DNA of 64,000 nucleotides, from the NCBI GenBank assembly GCA_030614785.1, contig JAUWTJ010000006.1, forward strand, positions 1 to 64,000, written 5' to 3'. The notes beneath the pieces were generated by a model, which did no database searches, had not been told where the DNA came from, and was given only the letters and a program-made list of their open reading frames with translations. The DNA is from Alphaproteobacteria bacterium (lineage in GTDB: Bacteria > Pseudomonadota > Alphaproteobacteria > M2410). Shown here piece after piece: positions 19,958 through 30,600 of the stretch. The translations under genes were made by a program, and so were the position numbers. Position 1 is the stretch's first letter, and every line of letters begins with the position of its first letter.

Positions 19958-20645
19958 CGTCCAAAATACAGGTGAACCGATCAAATTTGCGGTCTTTGAC
20001 TGCGATGGAACGCTGGTCGACAGCCAGTTCGTTATCGCTCAGACCATGAACCTGATGTTTGCGGACTTTGGCATTCCCGCCATGGAACGCCAGGCTATCC
20101 GCCGGATTATCGGGCTTCATCTGCCCGAAGCGATCGAAGTCCTTGTTGGCGAAGCGCCGCAGGGGGCGAGCTTTGGCGACATGGCAGAGGCTTACAAGGC
20201 CCACTTCTTCGAGATCCGCCAGTCGGGCGACTTTCATGAGCCCATTTTCGATCATGTCACGGACGTGCTGCGGCAGCTTTCGGACGCCGGGGTCACAATC
20301 GGGATGGCGACCGGAAAATCGCGGCGCGGCGCCGAATATGTGCTCGAAAAGCACGGATTGCGGCATCTGTTTGCTTCAATCAAGACTTCTGACGATGGTC
20401 CCGGAAAGCCACACCCACAGATTCTCGTGGATGCGATGACCGAAATGAAGGCTGAGCCCTCGCGTACGGTAGTCATCGGCGATACCTCTTTTGATATTGA
20501 GCTGGCGAAAAATGCCGGAGCAGGTGCTATTGGCGTGAAATGGGGTTATCATGGCGCCGACGAGCTTGAGGCTGCGGGGGCAGATCGGCTCATCGGGTCC
20601 TTTCTTGAGGTGCCAGACGCTCTTGCGGAGGTTTGGACCACATGA
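19944..20645 (+). CDS. HAD-superfamily phosphatase (Gph-like)
   Basis: Predicted cytoplasmic phosphatase of 233 residues. HAD motif I is DCDGTLVD with D19 as nucleophile and D21 as acid/base; ATGKSRRG fits motif II, and GKPHP with GDTSFDIELAKNAGA fits motifs III and IV. The cap insert between motifs I and II is the helical C1 type seen in phosphoglycolate phosphatases and beta-phosphoglucomutases. I chose the ATG at 19944, which overlaps the upstream synthase by 14 bases; a TTG 11 codons earlier is less likely. The true substrate is unknown. Confidence 0.88.
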   Translation: MVRNNVQNTGEPIKFAVFDCDGTLVDSQFVIAQTMNLMFADFGIPAMERQAIRRIIGLHLPEAIEVLVGEAPQGASFGDMAEAYKAHFFEIRQSGDFHEPIFDHVTDVLRQLSDAGVTIGMATGKSRRGAEYVLEKHGLRHLFASIKTSDDGPGKPHPQILVDAMTEMKAEPSRTVVIGDTSFDIELAKNAGAGAIGVKWGYHGADELEAAGADRLIGSFLEVPDALAEVWTT

Positions 20646-20698
20646 TCCGCGTATACGGTTTTTTAAAGTTGGGTATTTGAAAAATCAATTTGGGGCGA

Positions 20699-22657
20699 GT
20701 GACCTTGAAAAAGGGACTGGCGATCAGCGGCGCGGCAGCGGCGGCATGTGTTCTGGGACTTGCAGGTTATGTGCTGACTCAGGATCTGAGCCGTTTTGTG
20801 CCAGATCTGAGCGACCGGCTTTCAGCACAAATCGGACAGCAGGTAACAATTGACGGGCCGATCCGCGTTGCGGTGGGTCTCGATGATGCCGTGTGGCTTT
20901 CCCTGGAGGACATCACGATACGGCCAACTGAGTCTGTGGACGAGCCTGTCGCGTATTCTGCGACAGTTGAGAAGGTCCGCGTCAAGATTGCCCTGGCGCC
21001 CTTGCTGCGCCGCGAGATTTTGACAGAACTGATGGAGGTTACCGGCGGCAGGTTCCTCGCCGAGAATGGCACCTCTCTCGAAGAGGCTTTCAGGGAGTTG
21101 CCGCAGAACCTGGGCGTGAGTTCTCCGGAGGCTCAAGCCAATTTCAGGGGCCAATGGACGTTGGCAGGATTTCGCCGTTTGCAGATCAATCAATCTTTCA
21201 TAGGCGTCGTGGACGAAGGCCGTGAGGTCTTTGCCTTTCCAATCAGCAACTTCTCGGTCGAGCCCGGCGAGGTCGGTCTTGCGCTCTCTCTCAAGGGCAG
21301 GATCGAGGGCCGGGATGTGGTTTTTGAGGGTACAAGCGGTCCGTGGGCGGCTCTGCTGAGCGGGCACCGGGTTTACCTTGATGGCGTCGTCAAATCTGAA
21401 AGCGCACATCTTGCCATTAACGGGTCGATCGGTGATCCATCCACTCACGGCATTGAGCTTTTGGTGCGCGGCGGCGCAGAAAATCTTGCCGATGTGACGG
21501 TGCTTGCGGGTCTTGGCGACCTCAAGCGAACGTCGGCAATGAGTGTGGTCGCTCATGTCATGGCTACAACAACCAGTTTTTCGATCAGGGATCTCGATCT
21601 TAAATTTGGTCGTGGCGATCTTTCAGGCTGGTTTGAGATCGGTCGCGGAGAGCGGATTGAAATTGAGGGAGACCTCACGTCTGATTTCCTCGATCTGGAG
21701 GCTTTTGAAGGCGGTCATCTGTTGCATCCGCCGGAGAAACTTTTCCCGGATACCGCTTTGCCGGTCGATTTAATTCGCAGGCTTGAGGGTGAAGTCAGTC
21801 TCAATGCCAAAACCATCCTGCTGGCCAACGCCCGGCTGGTTGATGGCAAGATTTCGATGATTGCCTCGGGCGGCGTTCTGGCGATCAATCCTGTCGCGGT
21901 GACCTTTGAGGATGGACTGCTGGATGGTTCCATCGTTCTTTACGCGCGCGATACACCGGGTTTCAAGGCATCGGCAAGTCTGGTCAATTTTGATCTGGGC
22001 CGGTTCCTGACTTCGGCAAAGATGACAGATCCCTTTGAAGCCCATTTGCATTTCGGGGTTCAGCTTGAGGGCGAAGGCCAGACCATTGCGGCGATGTTTG
22101 CCGGTGCAACAGGTGAAGCCGATCTGGTTATGGGCGAGGGACGTCTTGGTGCGGAAATCGCTGGTCTGTTTGGCGGTCGCGATGTCGCCGGGCTGACACC
22201 TGTGGAAGCAAAGGCAAGCGGCGAGGACGTGATTGATCTGAAGTGCGTGGTCAGCCGATTTGATGTGGCAGGCGGGGTTGCCCGCAGCGGCGCCTTTCTT
22301 GTGCAAACAAGCGACAGCGTGACAACCGGCAAGGGGTCTATCAACTTCAAGACCGAGACTATTGATCTTCGGTTTGCTCCTCGCCCCAAGAATCCGGCCT
22401 ATCTGGACTCTGCCGCAGACCTGCGGGTCACCGGTTCCTTCATTGCGCCGCAGTTTCGCGTTGATCGGGGCAATATTTCGAAGGGTATAGCAGGATCCCT
22501 TGGACGGTTTGCCCAGGCGAGGCGTGACAGCGAGGATCTTTTGCCCCTGATCGAGCGCAGCGTTACCGATAATAATCCTTGCATTGTCGCCCTCACCGGG
22601 CAAAAGGTCGTGCCCAAAGGGCGTTCTCGCATCTACAGCCTGACCCAGGTTCAATAG
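20699..22657 (+). CDS. AsmA-like inner-membrane-anchored envelope protein
   Basis: Predicted protein of about 652 residues with one N-terminal transmembrane segment (AISGAAAAACVLGLAGYVL) and a long beta-rich periplasmic region. The end of the protein, with DLRFAPRPKN about 70 residues before the stop, matches the AsmA family C-terminal region. AsmA-family proteins are bridge-like or lipid-homeostasis factors of the envelope; the specific role here is unknown. The start is uncertain: GTG 20699, TTG 20705 and TTG 20690 are all in frame. It sits between a HAD phosphatase and ATP12. Confidence 0.82.
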   Translation: MTLKKGLAISGAAAAACVLGLAGYVLTQDLSRFVPDLSDRLSAQIGQQVTIDGPIRVAVGLDDAVWLSLEDITIRPTESVDEPVAYSATVEKVRVKIALAPLLRREILTELMEVTGGRFLAENGTSLEEAFRELPQNLGVSSPEAQANFRGQWTLAGFRRLQINQSFIGVVDEGREVFAFPISNFSVEPGEVGLALSLKGRIEGRDVVFEGTSGPWAALLSGHRVYLDGVVKSESAHLAINGSIGDPSTHGIELLVRGGAENLADVTVLAGLGDLKRTSAMSVVAHVMATTTSFSIRDLDLKFGRGDLSGWFEIGRGERIEIEGDLTSDFLDLEAFEGGHLLHPPEKLFPDTALPVDLIRRLEGEVSLNAKTILLANARLVDGKISMIASGGVLAINPVAVTFEDGLLDGSIVLYARDTPGFKASASLVNFDLGRFLTSAKMTDPFEAHLHFGVQLEGEGQTIAAMFAGATGEADLVMGEGRLGAEIAGLFGGRDVAGLTPVEAKASGEDVIDLKCVVSRFDVAGGVARSGAFLVQTSDSVTTGKGSINFKTETIDLRFAPRPKNPAYLDSAADLRVTGSFIAPQFRVDRGNISKGIAGSLGRFAQARRDSEDLLPLIERSVTDNNPCIVALTGQKVVPKGRSRIYSLTQVQ

Positions 22658-22696
22658 CGCCGTTACCCCGAATTTCTTTTCGCAGACAGAGGCTCC

Positions 22697-23431
22697 ATGT
22701 CCCAGCCCCCGACACCGGCTCGTTCAAAACGGTTCTATAAGACCGTCACGATTGGTGATGTGCCGGACGGGTTCCGGGTCGAGCTCGATGGTCGGTCGAT
22801 AAAAACCCCGCAGAGAAATACCCTCGTTGTCCCGATGCGATCTCTTGCAGAGGCGATTGCTGCTGAATGGGAGGGGCAGAGCGAAGAGATCGATCTGGAC
22901 GCCATGCCGCTGACCCGCCTGGCGCAGCGCGCTGTTGACAGTGCTGGCCACGGCCGAGAGCGGTTGATCGACGAGATCATGAATTTTTCGAATTCAGATC
23001 TTCTATGCTACCGGGCAACAGATCCGGATCCGCTGGTAAAACTTCAGAGCGCTGAATGGCAACCGGCGCTGGACTGGGCGGCGCAGGAGCTTGGCGCACA
23101 TCTTGAAGTCAGAACGGCGCTGATGATCGTCGAACAGCCGCTCGCGGCTCTTGCGGCGCTGAGGGCTCGAGTTGAGACCCTGAGTGACTTTGAACTGGCA
23201 GGCCTTGCGCCCGCAACGGCGCTGCTTGGTTCGCTGGTGCTTGGTCTTGCGTTGCATTGCGGACATATAGACTCGCAAAAGGCGCTGTCTCTTTCGCTGC
23301 TCGACGAACTGTGGCAGGTGGAGCAATGGGGCGAAGACGCTGAAGCCGCAGCAAGGCGGGCGTTGCTGGCAAGGGATCTGCACGATTTGGAGCACTTCCT
23401 CGGTTGTTTTCGCCAGGACAGTGCTGCCTGA
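22697..23431 (+). CDS. ATP12-family F1-ATPase assembly chaperone
   Basis: 244-residue protein of the ATP12 family, which in mitochondria binds the alpha subunit during F1 assembly and is widespread in alphaproteobacteria. Visible family features are the N-terminal RFYKTVTIGDVPDGFRVELD, KTPQRN, the AIAAEWEGQ helix, MPLTRLAQRAVD, and DLLCYRA. The order AsmA-like then ATP12 does not indicate a further role. A short hairpin follows its stop codon. Confidence 0.92.
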   Translation: MSQPPTPARSKRFYKTVTIGDVPDGFRVELDGRSIKTPQRNTLVVPMRSLAEAIAAEWEGQSEEIDLDAMPLTRLAQRAVDSAGHGRERLIDEIMNFSNSDLLCYRATDPDPLVKLQSAEWQPALDWAAQELGAHLEVRTALMIVEQPLAALAALRARVETLSDFELAGLAPATALLGSLVLGLALHCGHIDSQKALSLSLLDELWQVEQWGEDAEAAARRALLARDLHDLEHFLGCFRQDSAA

Positions 23432-23438
23432 CTTGCCA

Positions 23439-23466
23439 CGGGACCTGCTGAAAAGTCCCGATTTTG
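23439..23466 (+). terminator. Possible terminator after the ATP12 gene
   Basis: CGGGAC (23439-23444) pairs with GTCCCG (23455-23460) around a 10-base loop and is followed by ATTTTG. The stem is short but GC-rich and lies 7 bases after the stop codon, in front of the pcc promoter region. Confidence 0.45.
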
Positions 23467-23516
23467 TGGGGCAATCAGCCATCCGGAATATATGATTGGT
23501 CAATCGCATTGCCTGT

Positions 23517-23545
23517 TTGGCATTTGTGAGATTGGCTGCTATGAA
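23517..23545 (+). promoter_or_regulatory. Candidate promoter of pccB-pccA
   Basis: TTGGCA (23517-23522), a 17-base spacer and TATGAA (23540-23545) match the sigma-70-type consensus at 5 and 4 of 6 positions. It lies about 90 bases before pccB in a 203-base gap after a possible terminator. Confidence 0.4.
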
Positions 23546-23634
23546 AATGACAGATTTCTCTCGTTCGGCGGGTTAAGCTTCAGGCTTTCCGGACCGGGCT
23601 CCCACTACAATAGTAATAATAATCGGGGCAGGAT

Positions 23635-25167
23635 ATGTACGATATTCTTCGACAACTCGAGGAGAAGAGGGCGGAAGCCCGGGCTGGCGGCGGCGAGCGC
23701 CGGATCCAGGCACAGCACGCCAAGGGTAAACTGACGGCGCGCGAGCGGATCGAGATTCTGCTTGATGAGGGGTCATTCGAGGAGTTCGACATGTTTGTCG
23801 AGCACCGTAGCCACGACTTCGGCATGGAGGAGCAGACGACGCCGGGCGACGGGGTCGTCACCGGTTGGGGAACGGTCAACGGCCGTCTGGTCTATGTGTT
23901 TGCCAAGGATTTTACAGTTTTTGGCGGATCTCTGTCCGAGACCCACGCGCAGAAAATTTGCAAGATCCAGGATATGGCGCTCAAGATGGGCGCGCCCATC
24001 GTTGGTCTGTTCGATGCAGGCGGTGCGCGGATCCAGGAAGGCGTCGCGGCGCTCGGCGGCTATGGTGAAGTGTTCCGGCGCAACATCCTGGCCTCGGGGG
24101 TTATCCCGCAAATTTCAGTGATCATGGGGCCATGCGCGGGTGGCGATGTATATTCACCTGCCATGACTGATTTCATTTTTATGGTCAAAAACAGGTCCTA
24201 TATGTTTGTGACCGGGCCTGACGTCGTGAAGACCGTGACCCACGAGGAAGTGACGCCGGAAGAACTTGGCGGCGCAAAAGTTCATACGACAAAGTCTTCC
24301 ATCGCGGACGGCGCCTATGATGATGACCTGCAGGCGCTGACACAGGTGCGCCATCTCATCAATTTCCTGCCGCTGTCCAACCGTGAGCCTGCTCCGCCAC
24401 TGGCGACATCAGACCCGATTGACCGGATCGAAATGGCGCTTGATACGCTGATCCCTGATAATCCAAACAAGCCCTATGATATCAAGGAAGTCATCCTCAA
24501 GAGCATTGATGACGCAGATTTCTTTGAGATTCAGGAAGACTTCGCCAAAAATATCGTAACCGGATTTGGGCGGATCGACGGACAGACGGTCGGGTTTGTG
24601 GCCAATCAGCCGATGGTGCTGGCCGGGGTTCTGGATTCAGATGCCAGCCGGAAAGGGGCCCGGTTTGTGCGCTTCTGCGATTGTTTCAACATTCCGATCG
24701 TGACCTTTGTTGATGTGCCTGGCTTTTTGCCCGGGACCTCGCAGGAATATGGCGGTCTCATCAAGCACGGCGCGAAGCTGCTCTTTGCCTATGGCGAAGC
24801 TCCGGTACCGAAAGTGACGATCATTACACGGAAAGCCTATGGCGGTGCCTATGACGTGATGTCATCAAAGCACCTTGGCTCCGATGTCAACTATGCCTGG
24901 CCGACGGCGGAGATCGCGGTGATGGGTGCGAAGGGTGCGGTGGAGATTATCTTCCGGCAGGATATCGGAGATCCGGACAAGATTGCAACGCGGACCAAGG
25001 AATATGAAGACCGGTTCCTTAACCCCTTCATCGCGGCCCAGCGCGGCTATATTGATGATGTGATCATGCCTCACTCGACACGCCGCCGCATCGCGCGCGC
25101 GTTGGCCATGCTCAGAAGCAAGGAAGAAGAAACCCCGTGGAAGAAACACGACAATATTCCGCTCTAA
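23635..25167 (+). CDS. pccB: Propionyl-CoA carboxylase beta subunit
   Basis: Carboxyltransferase subunit (510 residues) that transfers CO2 from carboxybiotin to propionyl-CoA, giving methylmalonyl-CoA. The two crotonase-like carboxyltransferase lobes are visible, with [19 protein letters not shown] and [17 protein letters not shown] in the first and [14 protein letters not shown] and [14 protein letters not shown] in the second. Length and these motifs match PccB rather than acetyl-CoA carboxylase AccD. It is followed by pccA after 61 bases. The enzyme would drain propionyl-CoA from odd-chain or branched acyl-CoA breakdown, fitting the acyl-CoA genes farther right. Confidence 0.96.
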   Translation: MYDILRQLEEKRAEARAGGGERRIQAQHAKGKLTARERIEILLDEGSFEEFDMFVEHRSHDFGMEEQTTPGDGVVTGWGTVNGRLVYVFAKDFTVFGGSLSETHAQKICKIQDMALKMGAPIVGLFDAGGARIQEGVAALGGYGEVFRRNILASGVIPQISVIMGPCAGGDVYSPAMTDFIFMVKNRSYMFVTGPDVVKTVTHEEVTPEELGGAKVHTTKSSIADGAYDDDLQALTQVRHLINFLPLSNREPAPPLATSDPIDRIEMALDTLIPDNPNKPYDIKEVILKSIDDADFFEIQEDFAKNIVTGFGRIDGQTVGFVANQPMVLAGVLDSDASRKGARFVRFCDCFNIPIVTFVDVPGFLPGTSQEYGGLIKHGAKLLFAYGEAPVPKVTIITRKAYGGAYDVMSSKHLGSDVNYAWPTAEIAVMGAKGAVEIIFRQDIGDPDKIATRTKEYEDRFLNPFIAAQRGYIDDVIMPHSTRRRIARALAMLRSKEEETPWKKHDNIPL

Positions 25168-25228
25168 CTCCCGAGCAATGAAATGGTGAGATTGAGACGG
25201 ATATAAAGAGAAGCGGAATCACGAAACG

Positions 25229-27232
25229 ATGTTCAAGAAAATCCTCATAGCCAACCGCGGCGAGATCGCCTGCCGTGTGATGAAGACCGCCCGGGTGATG
25301 GGTATCAAGACCGTTGCGGTTTATTCCGATGCCGATGCCGGCGCGCTGCATGTGGAAATGGCCGATGAAGCGGTCCATATCGGGCCTTCGGCGGCTTCGG
25401 AAAGCTACCTGATTGCCGACAGGATTATTGAGGCTTGCAAATCCACAGGCGCCGAAGCGGTTCATCCAGGCTATGGTTTTCTTTCAGAAAATGCCGCGTT
25501 TGCCAGACAGCTTGATAAAGAGGGCATTGCGTTCATCGGGCCGAACATCAAGGCCATCGAGGTGATGGGCGACAAGATTGCGTCCAAGAAGTTTGCTTCA
25601 GAAGCCAAAGTGAGCACGGTTCCAGGCTCCCCGGATCTGATCAGGGATGCGGCACATGCCGTGGTGATTGCCAAAGAGATCGGTTTTCCCGTGATGATTA
25701 AGGCCTCGGCTGGTGGCGGCGGCAAGGGCATGCGCATTGCCATGGATGAGAGCGAGGTGGAGCAGGGCTTTATCTCCTCGCAAAACGAAGCGCGGTCCTC
25801 GTTTGGCGACGATCGAATTTTTATCGAGAAATTTATTGTTGATCCGCGCCATATCGAGATTCAGGTTCTGGCCGACAAAAAGGGCAACACGATTTATCTC
25901 GGTGAGCGCGAGTGCTCGATCCAGCGCCGGAACCAGAAGGTTATCGAGGAGGCACCGAGCCCGTTTCTCAATGAGAAAACCCGCAAGGCCATGGGCGAAC
26001 AGGCGGTGGCGCTGTCAAAGGCGGTTGGATACGAGAGTGCCGGGACCGTTGAGTTCATCGTCGACTCCGACCGTAACTTCTATTTCCTTGAGATGAATAC
26101 GCGGCTGCAGGTCGAGCATCCGGTGACAGAGCTTATTACCGGCGTTGATCTTGTGGAACAAATGATCCGCGTTGCGGCGGGTGAAGAGCTGACGCTCAAG
26201 CAGAAGGACGTGAAACTTACTGGCTGGGCCATTGAGAGCCGGATCTATGCCGAAGATCCTTTCAGGGAGTTCCTGCCATCGATTGGCCGTCTTGTTCGTT
26301 ATATGCCGCCGGAAGAGGATGTGCGCGATGGTTTGACTATTCGCAATGATACGGGCGTTCGTGAAGGTGACGAAATTTCTCTTTTTTACGATCCGATGAT
26401 TGCCAAATTGTGTACGCATGGCCCTGATCGTCTGGCGGCCATCGACCACATGACCAAAGCGCTGGACCGTTTTCATATCGAGGGTATTGGTCACAACATT
26501 CCGTTTTTGAACGCTGTTTATGAGCAAGATCGTTTCCGCGAGGGTCGGCTTACGACAGGCTATATCGCCGAGGAGTTCCCTGACGGCTTTGAGGGCGCAA
26601 CGCTTGGAGTGGAAGTCATCCATCAGCTCGCTGCTGTTGCCACGTTCATACAAATTACTGCTGACCGGCGTTTTGAAGGGCGCGGTGATGTTGTGCTCGA
26701 TCCTGCTGGCGAGCGGAAGGACAAGGTTGTGTGTTTTGGCGGGCAATATTTCCCGGTTCAAACGGCGCTGGATGGCGACATCCTTGATGTCACAGTTGGC
26801 GGGAGCGAAGAGGCATCCTACCGGGTGCTGAGCCGTTGGCGTCCCGGCTGGCCGCTCTTTATCGGCGCGATAGGCAGTGCGGACATTGCAGTTGGCGTGA
26901 GGCAGACGAGGGATGGCTGGGAGCTTTCCTACCGCGGCGCCAGTCTGCCCGCAAAAGTCCTCAGCCCGCGCATCGCCGAGCTTGAAAAGCTGATGCCGGA
27001 GCGGATCGCACCGGACACATCAAAGATGTTGCTTTGTCCGATGCCTGGTCTGGTGGTCTCTATCAATGTTGAGGTTGGCGATGTGGTCCAGGCCGGTGAC
27101 ACGATCGCGGTTGTGGAAGCCATGAAGATGGAAAATGTCTTGCGAGCGGAAAGAACCTGCACGGTCAAATCAGTCAATGCTGCGCCGGGGGACAGCCTCG
27201 CGGTGGATGAAGTGATTGTTGAATTTGAATAG
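25229..27232 (+). CDS. pccA: Propionyl-CoA carboxylase alpha subunit (biotin carboxylase + BCCP)
   Basis: 667-residue subunit with a biotin carboxylase domain (residues 1-450: KILIANRGEIACRV at the start, ATP-grasp glycine loop KASAGGGGKGMR, and EMNTRLQVEHPVTE), a middle BT domain that contacts PccB, and a C-terminal biotinyl domain where K633 in VEAMKMEN is biotinylated. The combination of domains and the pccB neighbour support propionyl-CoA carboxylase; methylcrotonyl-CoA carboxylase is a less likely alternative because its beta subunit differs. It ends 27 bases before the convergent rsmA gene. Confidence 0.95.
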   Translation: MFKKILIANRGEIACRVMKTARVMGIKTVAVYSDADAGALHVEMADEAVHIGPSAASESYLIADRIIEACKSTGAEAVHPGYGFLSENAAFARQLDKEGIAFIGPNIKAIEVMGDKIASKKFASEAKVSTVPGSPDLIRDAAHAVVIAKEIGFPVMIKASAGGGGKGMRIAMDESEVEQGFISSQNEARSSFGDDRIFIEKFIVDPRHIEIQVLADKKGNTIYLGERECSIQRRNQKVIEEAPSPFLNEKTRKAMGEQAVALSKAVGYESAGTVEFIVDSDRNFYFLEMNTRLQVEHPVTELITGVDLVEQMIRVAAGEELTLKQKDVKLTGWAIESRIYAEDPFREFLPSIGRLVRYMPPEEDVRDGLTIRNDTGVREGDEISLFYDPMIAKLCTHGPDRLAAIDHMTKALDRFHIEGIGHNIPFLNAVYEQDRFREGRLTTGYIAEEFPDGFEGATLGVEVIHQLAAVATFIQITADRRFEGRGDVVLDPAGERKDKVVCFGGQYFPVQTALDGDILDVTVGGSEEASYRVLSRWRPGWPLFIGAIGSADIAVGVRQTRDGWELSYRGASLPAKVLSPRIAELEKLMPERIAPDTSKMLLCPMPGLVVSINVEVGDVVQAGDTIAVVEAMKMENVLRAERTCTVKSVNAAPGDSLAVDEVIVEFE

Positions 27233-27259
27233 CGTTTTCTTGTTCGGGGCGATTTACTT

Positions 27260-28126
27260 CTAACCTTTCAGTGTGCGCGCCAGTTCGCAGAAGTCTTCGA
27301 CTGAAAGCGTTTCGGCCCTTGCCGTTGGGTCGATCCCGGCTTGTTCCAGCAAAGCCAAAGTGTCAACTCCCAGAGCCTTGAGGCTTTGGCGCAGCATTTT
27401 GCGTCTCTGGGAAAAAGCTGCGGCAACGACGCGCTGCAGAATGTCGGCATCGGCCTCCGCCTTGGGTTCTTTGCGCAGATCCAGTCGCACGACAGTTGAG
27501 GTAACCTTTGGCGGCGGCGTGAAGGCGCGGGCGGGAATGTCGAACAGGATTTTCGGGTCGGTGCGCCATTGTGACAGGATGGAGAGACGCCCATAGGCCT
27601 TGCTGCTCGGACTTGCCGTAATGCGCTCGGCGACCTCGCGCTGAAACATCAGGGTCAGGCTATCAAAGAAGGGCGGCCAAGGGGCGAATGTCAGCCATTT
27701 GACGAGGAGCGCCGTGGCGATGTTGTAGGGCAGGTTTGCAATAATGACGACCGGTTCCTCAATTTCGAGATCTTCCAGCAGTGAGGGTTCATGAACATCA
27801 AGTGCGTCGGCGAAATGAGTTTCCAGGCGTCCCGGGTAGGCGAGCCCGATCTCTTCAAGGATTGGCTTGATCCGGTCGTCCCGCTCAACGGCGATAACTC
27901 GCGACGCGCCTTGATCCAACAAGGCTCGAGTGAGCCCGCCGGGGCCGGGGCCGATCTCGATCACGGTTCGACCTTCAAGGGGACCGGCCGAGCGCGCAAT
28001 CTTCCGTGTCAAATTGAGATCAAGAAGGAAATTTTGTCCAAGGGACTTCTTGGCCGACAGACCATGCGTGGCAATGGTTTCGCCCAGAGACGGCAAGGAT
28101 GGCGGCAGGGCGGGAGGTTCGCTCAT
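27260..28126 (-). CDS. rsmA: 16S rRNA (adenine1518/1519-N6)-dimethyltransferase
   Basis: RsmA (KsgA) dimethylates two adjacent adenines in the terminal helix of 16S rRNA late in 30S assembly. The 288-residue protein shows [10 protein letters not shown] near residue 28, the S-adenosylmethionine site [14 protein letters not shown], and the catalytic [10 protein letters not shown] motif. Its start overlaps the pdxA stop by 4 bases, and the pdxA-rsmA order after surA is standard in proteobacteria. It is the last gene of the leftward envelope block. Confidence 0.97.
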   Translation of the reverse strand: MSEPPALPPSLPSLGETIATHGLSAKKSLGQNFLLDLNLTRKIARSAGPLEGRTVIEIGPGPGGLTRALLDQGASRVIAVERDDRIKPILEEIGLAYPGRLETHFADALDVHEPSLLEDLEIEEPVVIIANLPYNIATALLVKWLTFAPWPPFFDSLTLMFQREVAERITASPSSKAYGRLSILSQWRTDPKILFDIPARAFTPPPKVTSTVVRLDLRKEPKAEADADILQRVVAAAFSQRRKMLRQSLKALGVDTLALLEQAGIDPTARAETLSVEDFCELARTLKG

Positions 28127-29157
28127 GTTGGTTGTCGCTGAGCATGGATGTTGGTAATGAAATGTGCTGTGTAAAGAGCTTCTATGAAGCTGGCGGGTGA
28201 TGCCTTGCCAGTCCCGGCCAAATCAAGAGCTGTGCCGTGGTCCGGAGAGGTTCGTATGATTGGCAGTCCCAGTGTGATATTGACACCGCGGTCGAAGTCG
28301 ACGGTCTTGATCGGGATCAATGCCTGATCGTGGTACATGGCAAGGACGCCGTCGTATTCAGCACGCGCGCGCGGATGAAAGAGTGTATCGGCGGGGTGCG
28401 GGCCAGTCACATTGAGGCCAGAGGCGCGAAGCGCTTCAATGGCAGGTTTTATGACTTCATTTTCCTCACTGCCGAGAGCGCCGTCTTCCCCTGCATGGGG
28501 GTTGAGACCCGTGACGGCAATTCGGGGATTGGAGATGGCAAAGTCGTTTTTAAGAGCTTCGGCCATAATGGTAAGCAGATTTTTGACGAGATCTACGGAG
28601 AGGGCGCCTGCGACCTCGGAGAGCGGTATGTGAATTGTCGCCGGGACGGTTCGCAAATCATCGACGGCCAGCATCATGACCGGCGTCGGCGCTTCTTTCA
28701 GGCCAAGTTTCTCCTTGCACAGGTGCGCGAGGAATTCTGTGTGACCAGGGTATTCAAAGCCTGCGTCATAAAGCGCAGATTTCTGGATGGGATTGGTGAC
28801 GAGGGCGCATGCCTCGCCAGAGATGACAAAGTCTACGGCCCGTGTGATCGAACCGATGACTGCTGATGCGTTTTGAGTGTTGATGACACCGGGAACGGAG
28901 CGCTCGGCAAGGGCCTGGGGTAGAATTGGCAATGCATCATTGAACACTGCGGAGGCTTCAGCGGGGTGGGTGATGGTTTGTAAAGGCAGTTTTAGACCGA
29001 GGCGTTGCGCAAGGGTCTCAATGCGCTGCGGATCGTCAATCAGAAAGAAAACAGGAATCGACTGGCGATTGCGAACGGTCCATGCCTTGAGGGATATTTC
29101 GCCGCCGACGCCGGCGGGCTCACCCATCGTAACGGCGATGGGCCTTCGAGACATCAC
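28123..29157 (-). CDS. pdxA: 4-hydroxythreonine-4-phosphate dehydrogenase
   Basis: NAD-dependent, metal-dependent enzyme of pyridoxal phosphate synthesis; its product goes to PdxJ. The 344-residue protein shows [16 protein letters not shown] near the start and the metal-binding histidines in [19 protein letters not shown] and [11 protein letters not shown]. It overlaps surA and rsmA by 4 bases each, indicating translational coupling in the surA-pdxA-rsmA segment. Confidence 0.97.
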   Translation of the reverse strand: MMSRRPIAVTMGEPAGVGGEISLKAWTVRNRQSIPVFFLIDDPQRIETLAQRLGLKLPLQTITHPAEASAVFNDALPILPQALAERSVPGVINTQNASAVIGSITRAVDFVISGEACALVTNPIQKSALYDAGFEYPGHTEFLAHLCKEKLGLKEAPTPVMMLAVDDLRTVPATIHIPLSEVAGALSVDLVKNLLTIMAEALKNDFAISNPRIAVTGLNPHAGEDGALGSEENEVIKPAIEALRASGLNVTGPHPADTLFHPRARAEYDGVLAMYHDQALIPIKTVDFDRGVNITLGLPIIRTSPDHGTALDLAGTGKASPASFIEALYTAHFITNIHAQRQPT

Positions 29158-30578
29158 CTGAGCTCCACGACAGCGTCGTTTCTGAGGTCACGCAGATAAC
29201 GCCGTGCAATCATCGTCATTTGTTGGTTTGCCAGCTGATTTTCAATCTGCAGGCGGTCAGGCAAATTCACGCCGACGTCTTCGCGGTCACACACGCCAAT
29301 GACATGAAAACCCTGATTGGTCAGGAGTGGCGCAGAGGCTTCGCCTGCTTGCAGCGGAATTACAGCTGACTGAAACACTTCATCGAGTTCGCCGATTGTC
29401 ATGGTTTGCTGATCCGATATTGTCGCTGTCGGAAATTTTTCCTTCAATGCGACAAGATCCTCGCAGGATTTGATGTGTTGCGATGCCTGAAACAAATAGC
29501 TCCCGGCGGACTGCAGTTGATCCTGCGGGGTGTCTTCCGGAAGCGCGAAGACCAGTTGTTGCAAGGTAACTTTTGCCTTCATTGGATCAGCGCCGCCGAT
29601 CATTCGGCGGTCAGCAAGCAAGAGCAGATAGTATCCGGAGACGGTTCTGATCGGTGGCGACACCTCGCCTTTCTTCAGATTTCGGAGAGCCAGATTGAGT
29701 TCAGGTGGTAATTGTCCATCCTGGACCCAGCCGATATCTCCGCCCTGCGTGGCAGAGGCACTATGACTAATTTGCTGCGCCGCCGCTTGAAAATTGGTGC
29801 CCTGTCTGATCTGGTTTACCAGGTTCAGCATGCCGTTGCGGACTTCTGCCTCTTGTTCAGGGGAATCGACCCGATACTGAATTTCAAATACGCGGTACTG
29901 CGGCTTGTTGGCGTTTGCAACCATGCGCTGATAAACGGCATCAATCTCTTCTTCAGTTACCGAGACGTTCCTGCCAAACCGTCCGCCTACGATTTCATCC
30001 CAGACGATCTCTGCGCCAATCTGGCGCTCGAGAGTACCAATGCCGATGTTTTTAGTTTTCATTTCGTCGGTGACCTGGGCGACGGTCATGTTACTTTGAG
30101 AAGCGATTTGCTCTAGTTGTGCATTGATTTCACTGCGCTGAGGCGACACTTCAAATGTCAGAGCCTCTTCAAGCTTCAGGGTCTCATCAATAAGAGATCG
30201 TAGAATTTGTTGCCTCATCTGATTGATGTCGGCTTCAGTCAGTTGAAATCCGGCCTGGCTGACAACGAACGCAAGTCTCTGATAGATGTCGTATTCGGTA
30301 ATCGGATGGTCGTTGACAATTGCTGCGATCTTCTGAAGATCTTCATCGCCAGTCGCGAGCTCGTTAATCGATCTTACCGGCGCGGTTACCGATGCTTCAG
30401 CACTTTGCGCCCAGGCAGATGACGTCCGGTCAGTGGACGAAAGTGATAATTGGATTGGCAAAACAAGGGCAAGTCCGAAAAGGACACGAACGGCCTGGCA
30501 GCGGTTCGGAACGTTGATCAAACGCCTCAGAGTTCCGGTTTTAAAAGATATCTGCTTCATACTCATAACTTTCAACAT
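29154..30578 (-). CDS. surA: Periplasmic chaperone/peptidyl-prolyl isomerase SurA
   Basis: Chaperone for outer-membrane proteins in transit, such as the LptD encoded just upstream. The 474-residue protein has an N-terminal hydrophobic signal (about residues 30-50), the SurA N-domain with VNDHPITEYDIYQRL, one clear parvulin domain (VFEIQYRVDSPEQEAE to TVSGYYLLLLADRR) and a C-terminal region resembling a second, degenerate one. I chose the ATG at 30578 because GGGG lies just upstream; two more ATGs follow within six codons. An ATG-less extension upstream would run through a stem-loop and is unlikely. Confidence 0.93.
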   Translation of the reverse strand: MLKVMSMKQISFKTGTLRRLINVPNRCQAVRVLFGLALVLPIQLSLSSTDRTSSAWAQSAEASVTAPVRSINELATGDEDLQKIAAIVNDHPITEYDIYQRLAFVVSQAGFQLTEADINQMRQQILRSLIDETLKLEEALTFEVSPQRSEINAQLEQIASQSNMTVAQVTDEMKTKNIGIGTLERQIGAEIVWDEIVGGRFGRNVSVTEEEIDAVYQRMVANANKPQYRVFEIQYRVDSPEQEAEVRNGMLNLVNQIRQGTNFQAAAQQISHSASATQGGDIGWVQDGQLPPELNLALRNLKKGEVSPPIRTVSGYYLLLLADRRMIGGADPMKAKVTLQQLVFALPEDTPQDQLQSAGSYLFQASQHIKSCEDLVALKEKFPTATISDQQTMTIGELDEVFQSAVIPLQAGEASAPLLTNQGFHVIGVCDREDVGVNLPDRLQIENQLANQQMTMIARRYLRDLRNDAVVELR

Positions 30579-30600
30579 CACTACCCCGATCGGCCCCTGA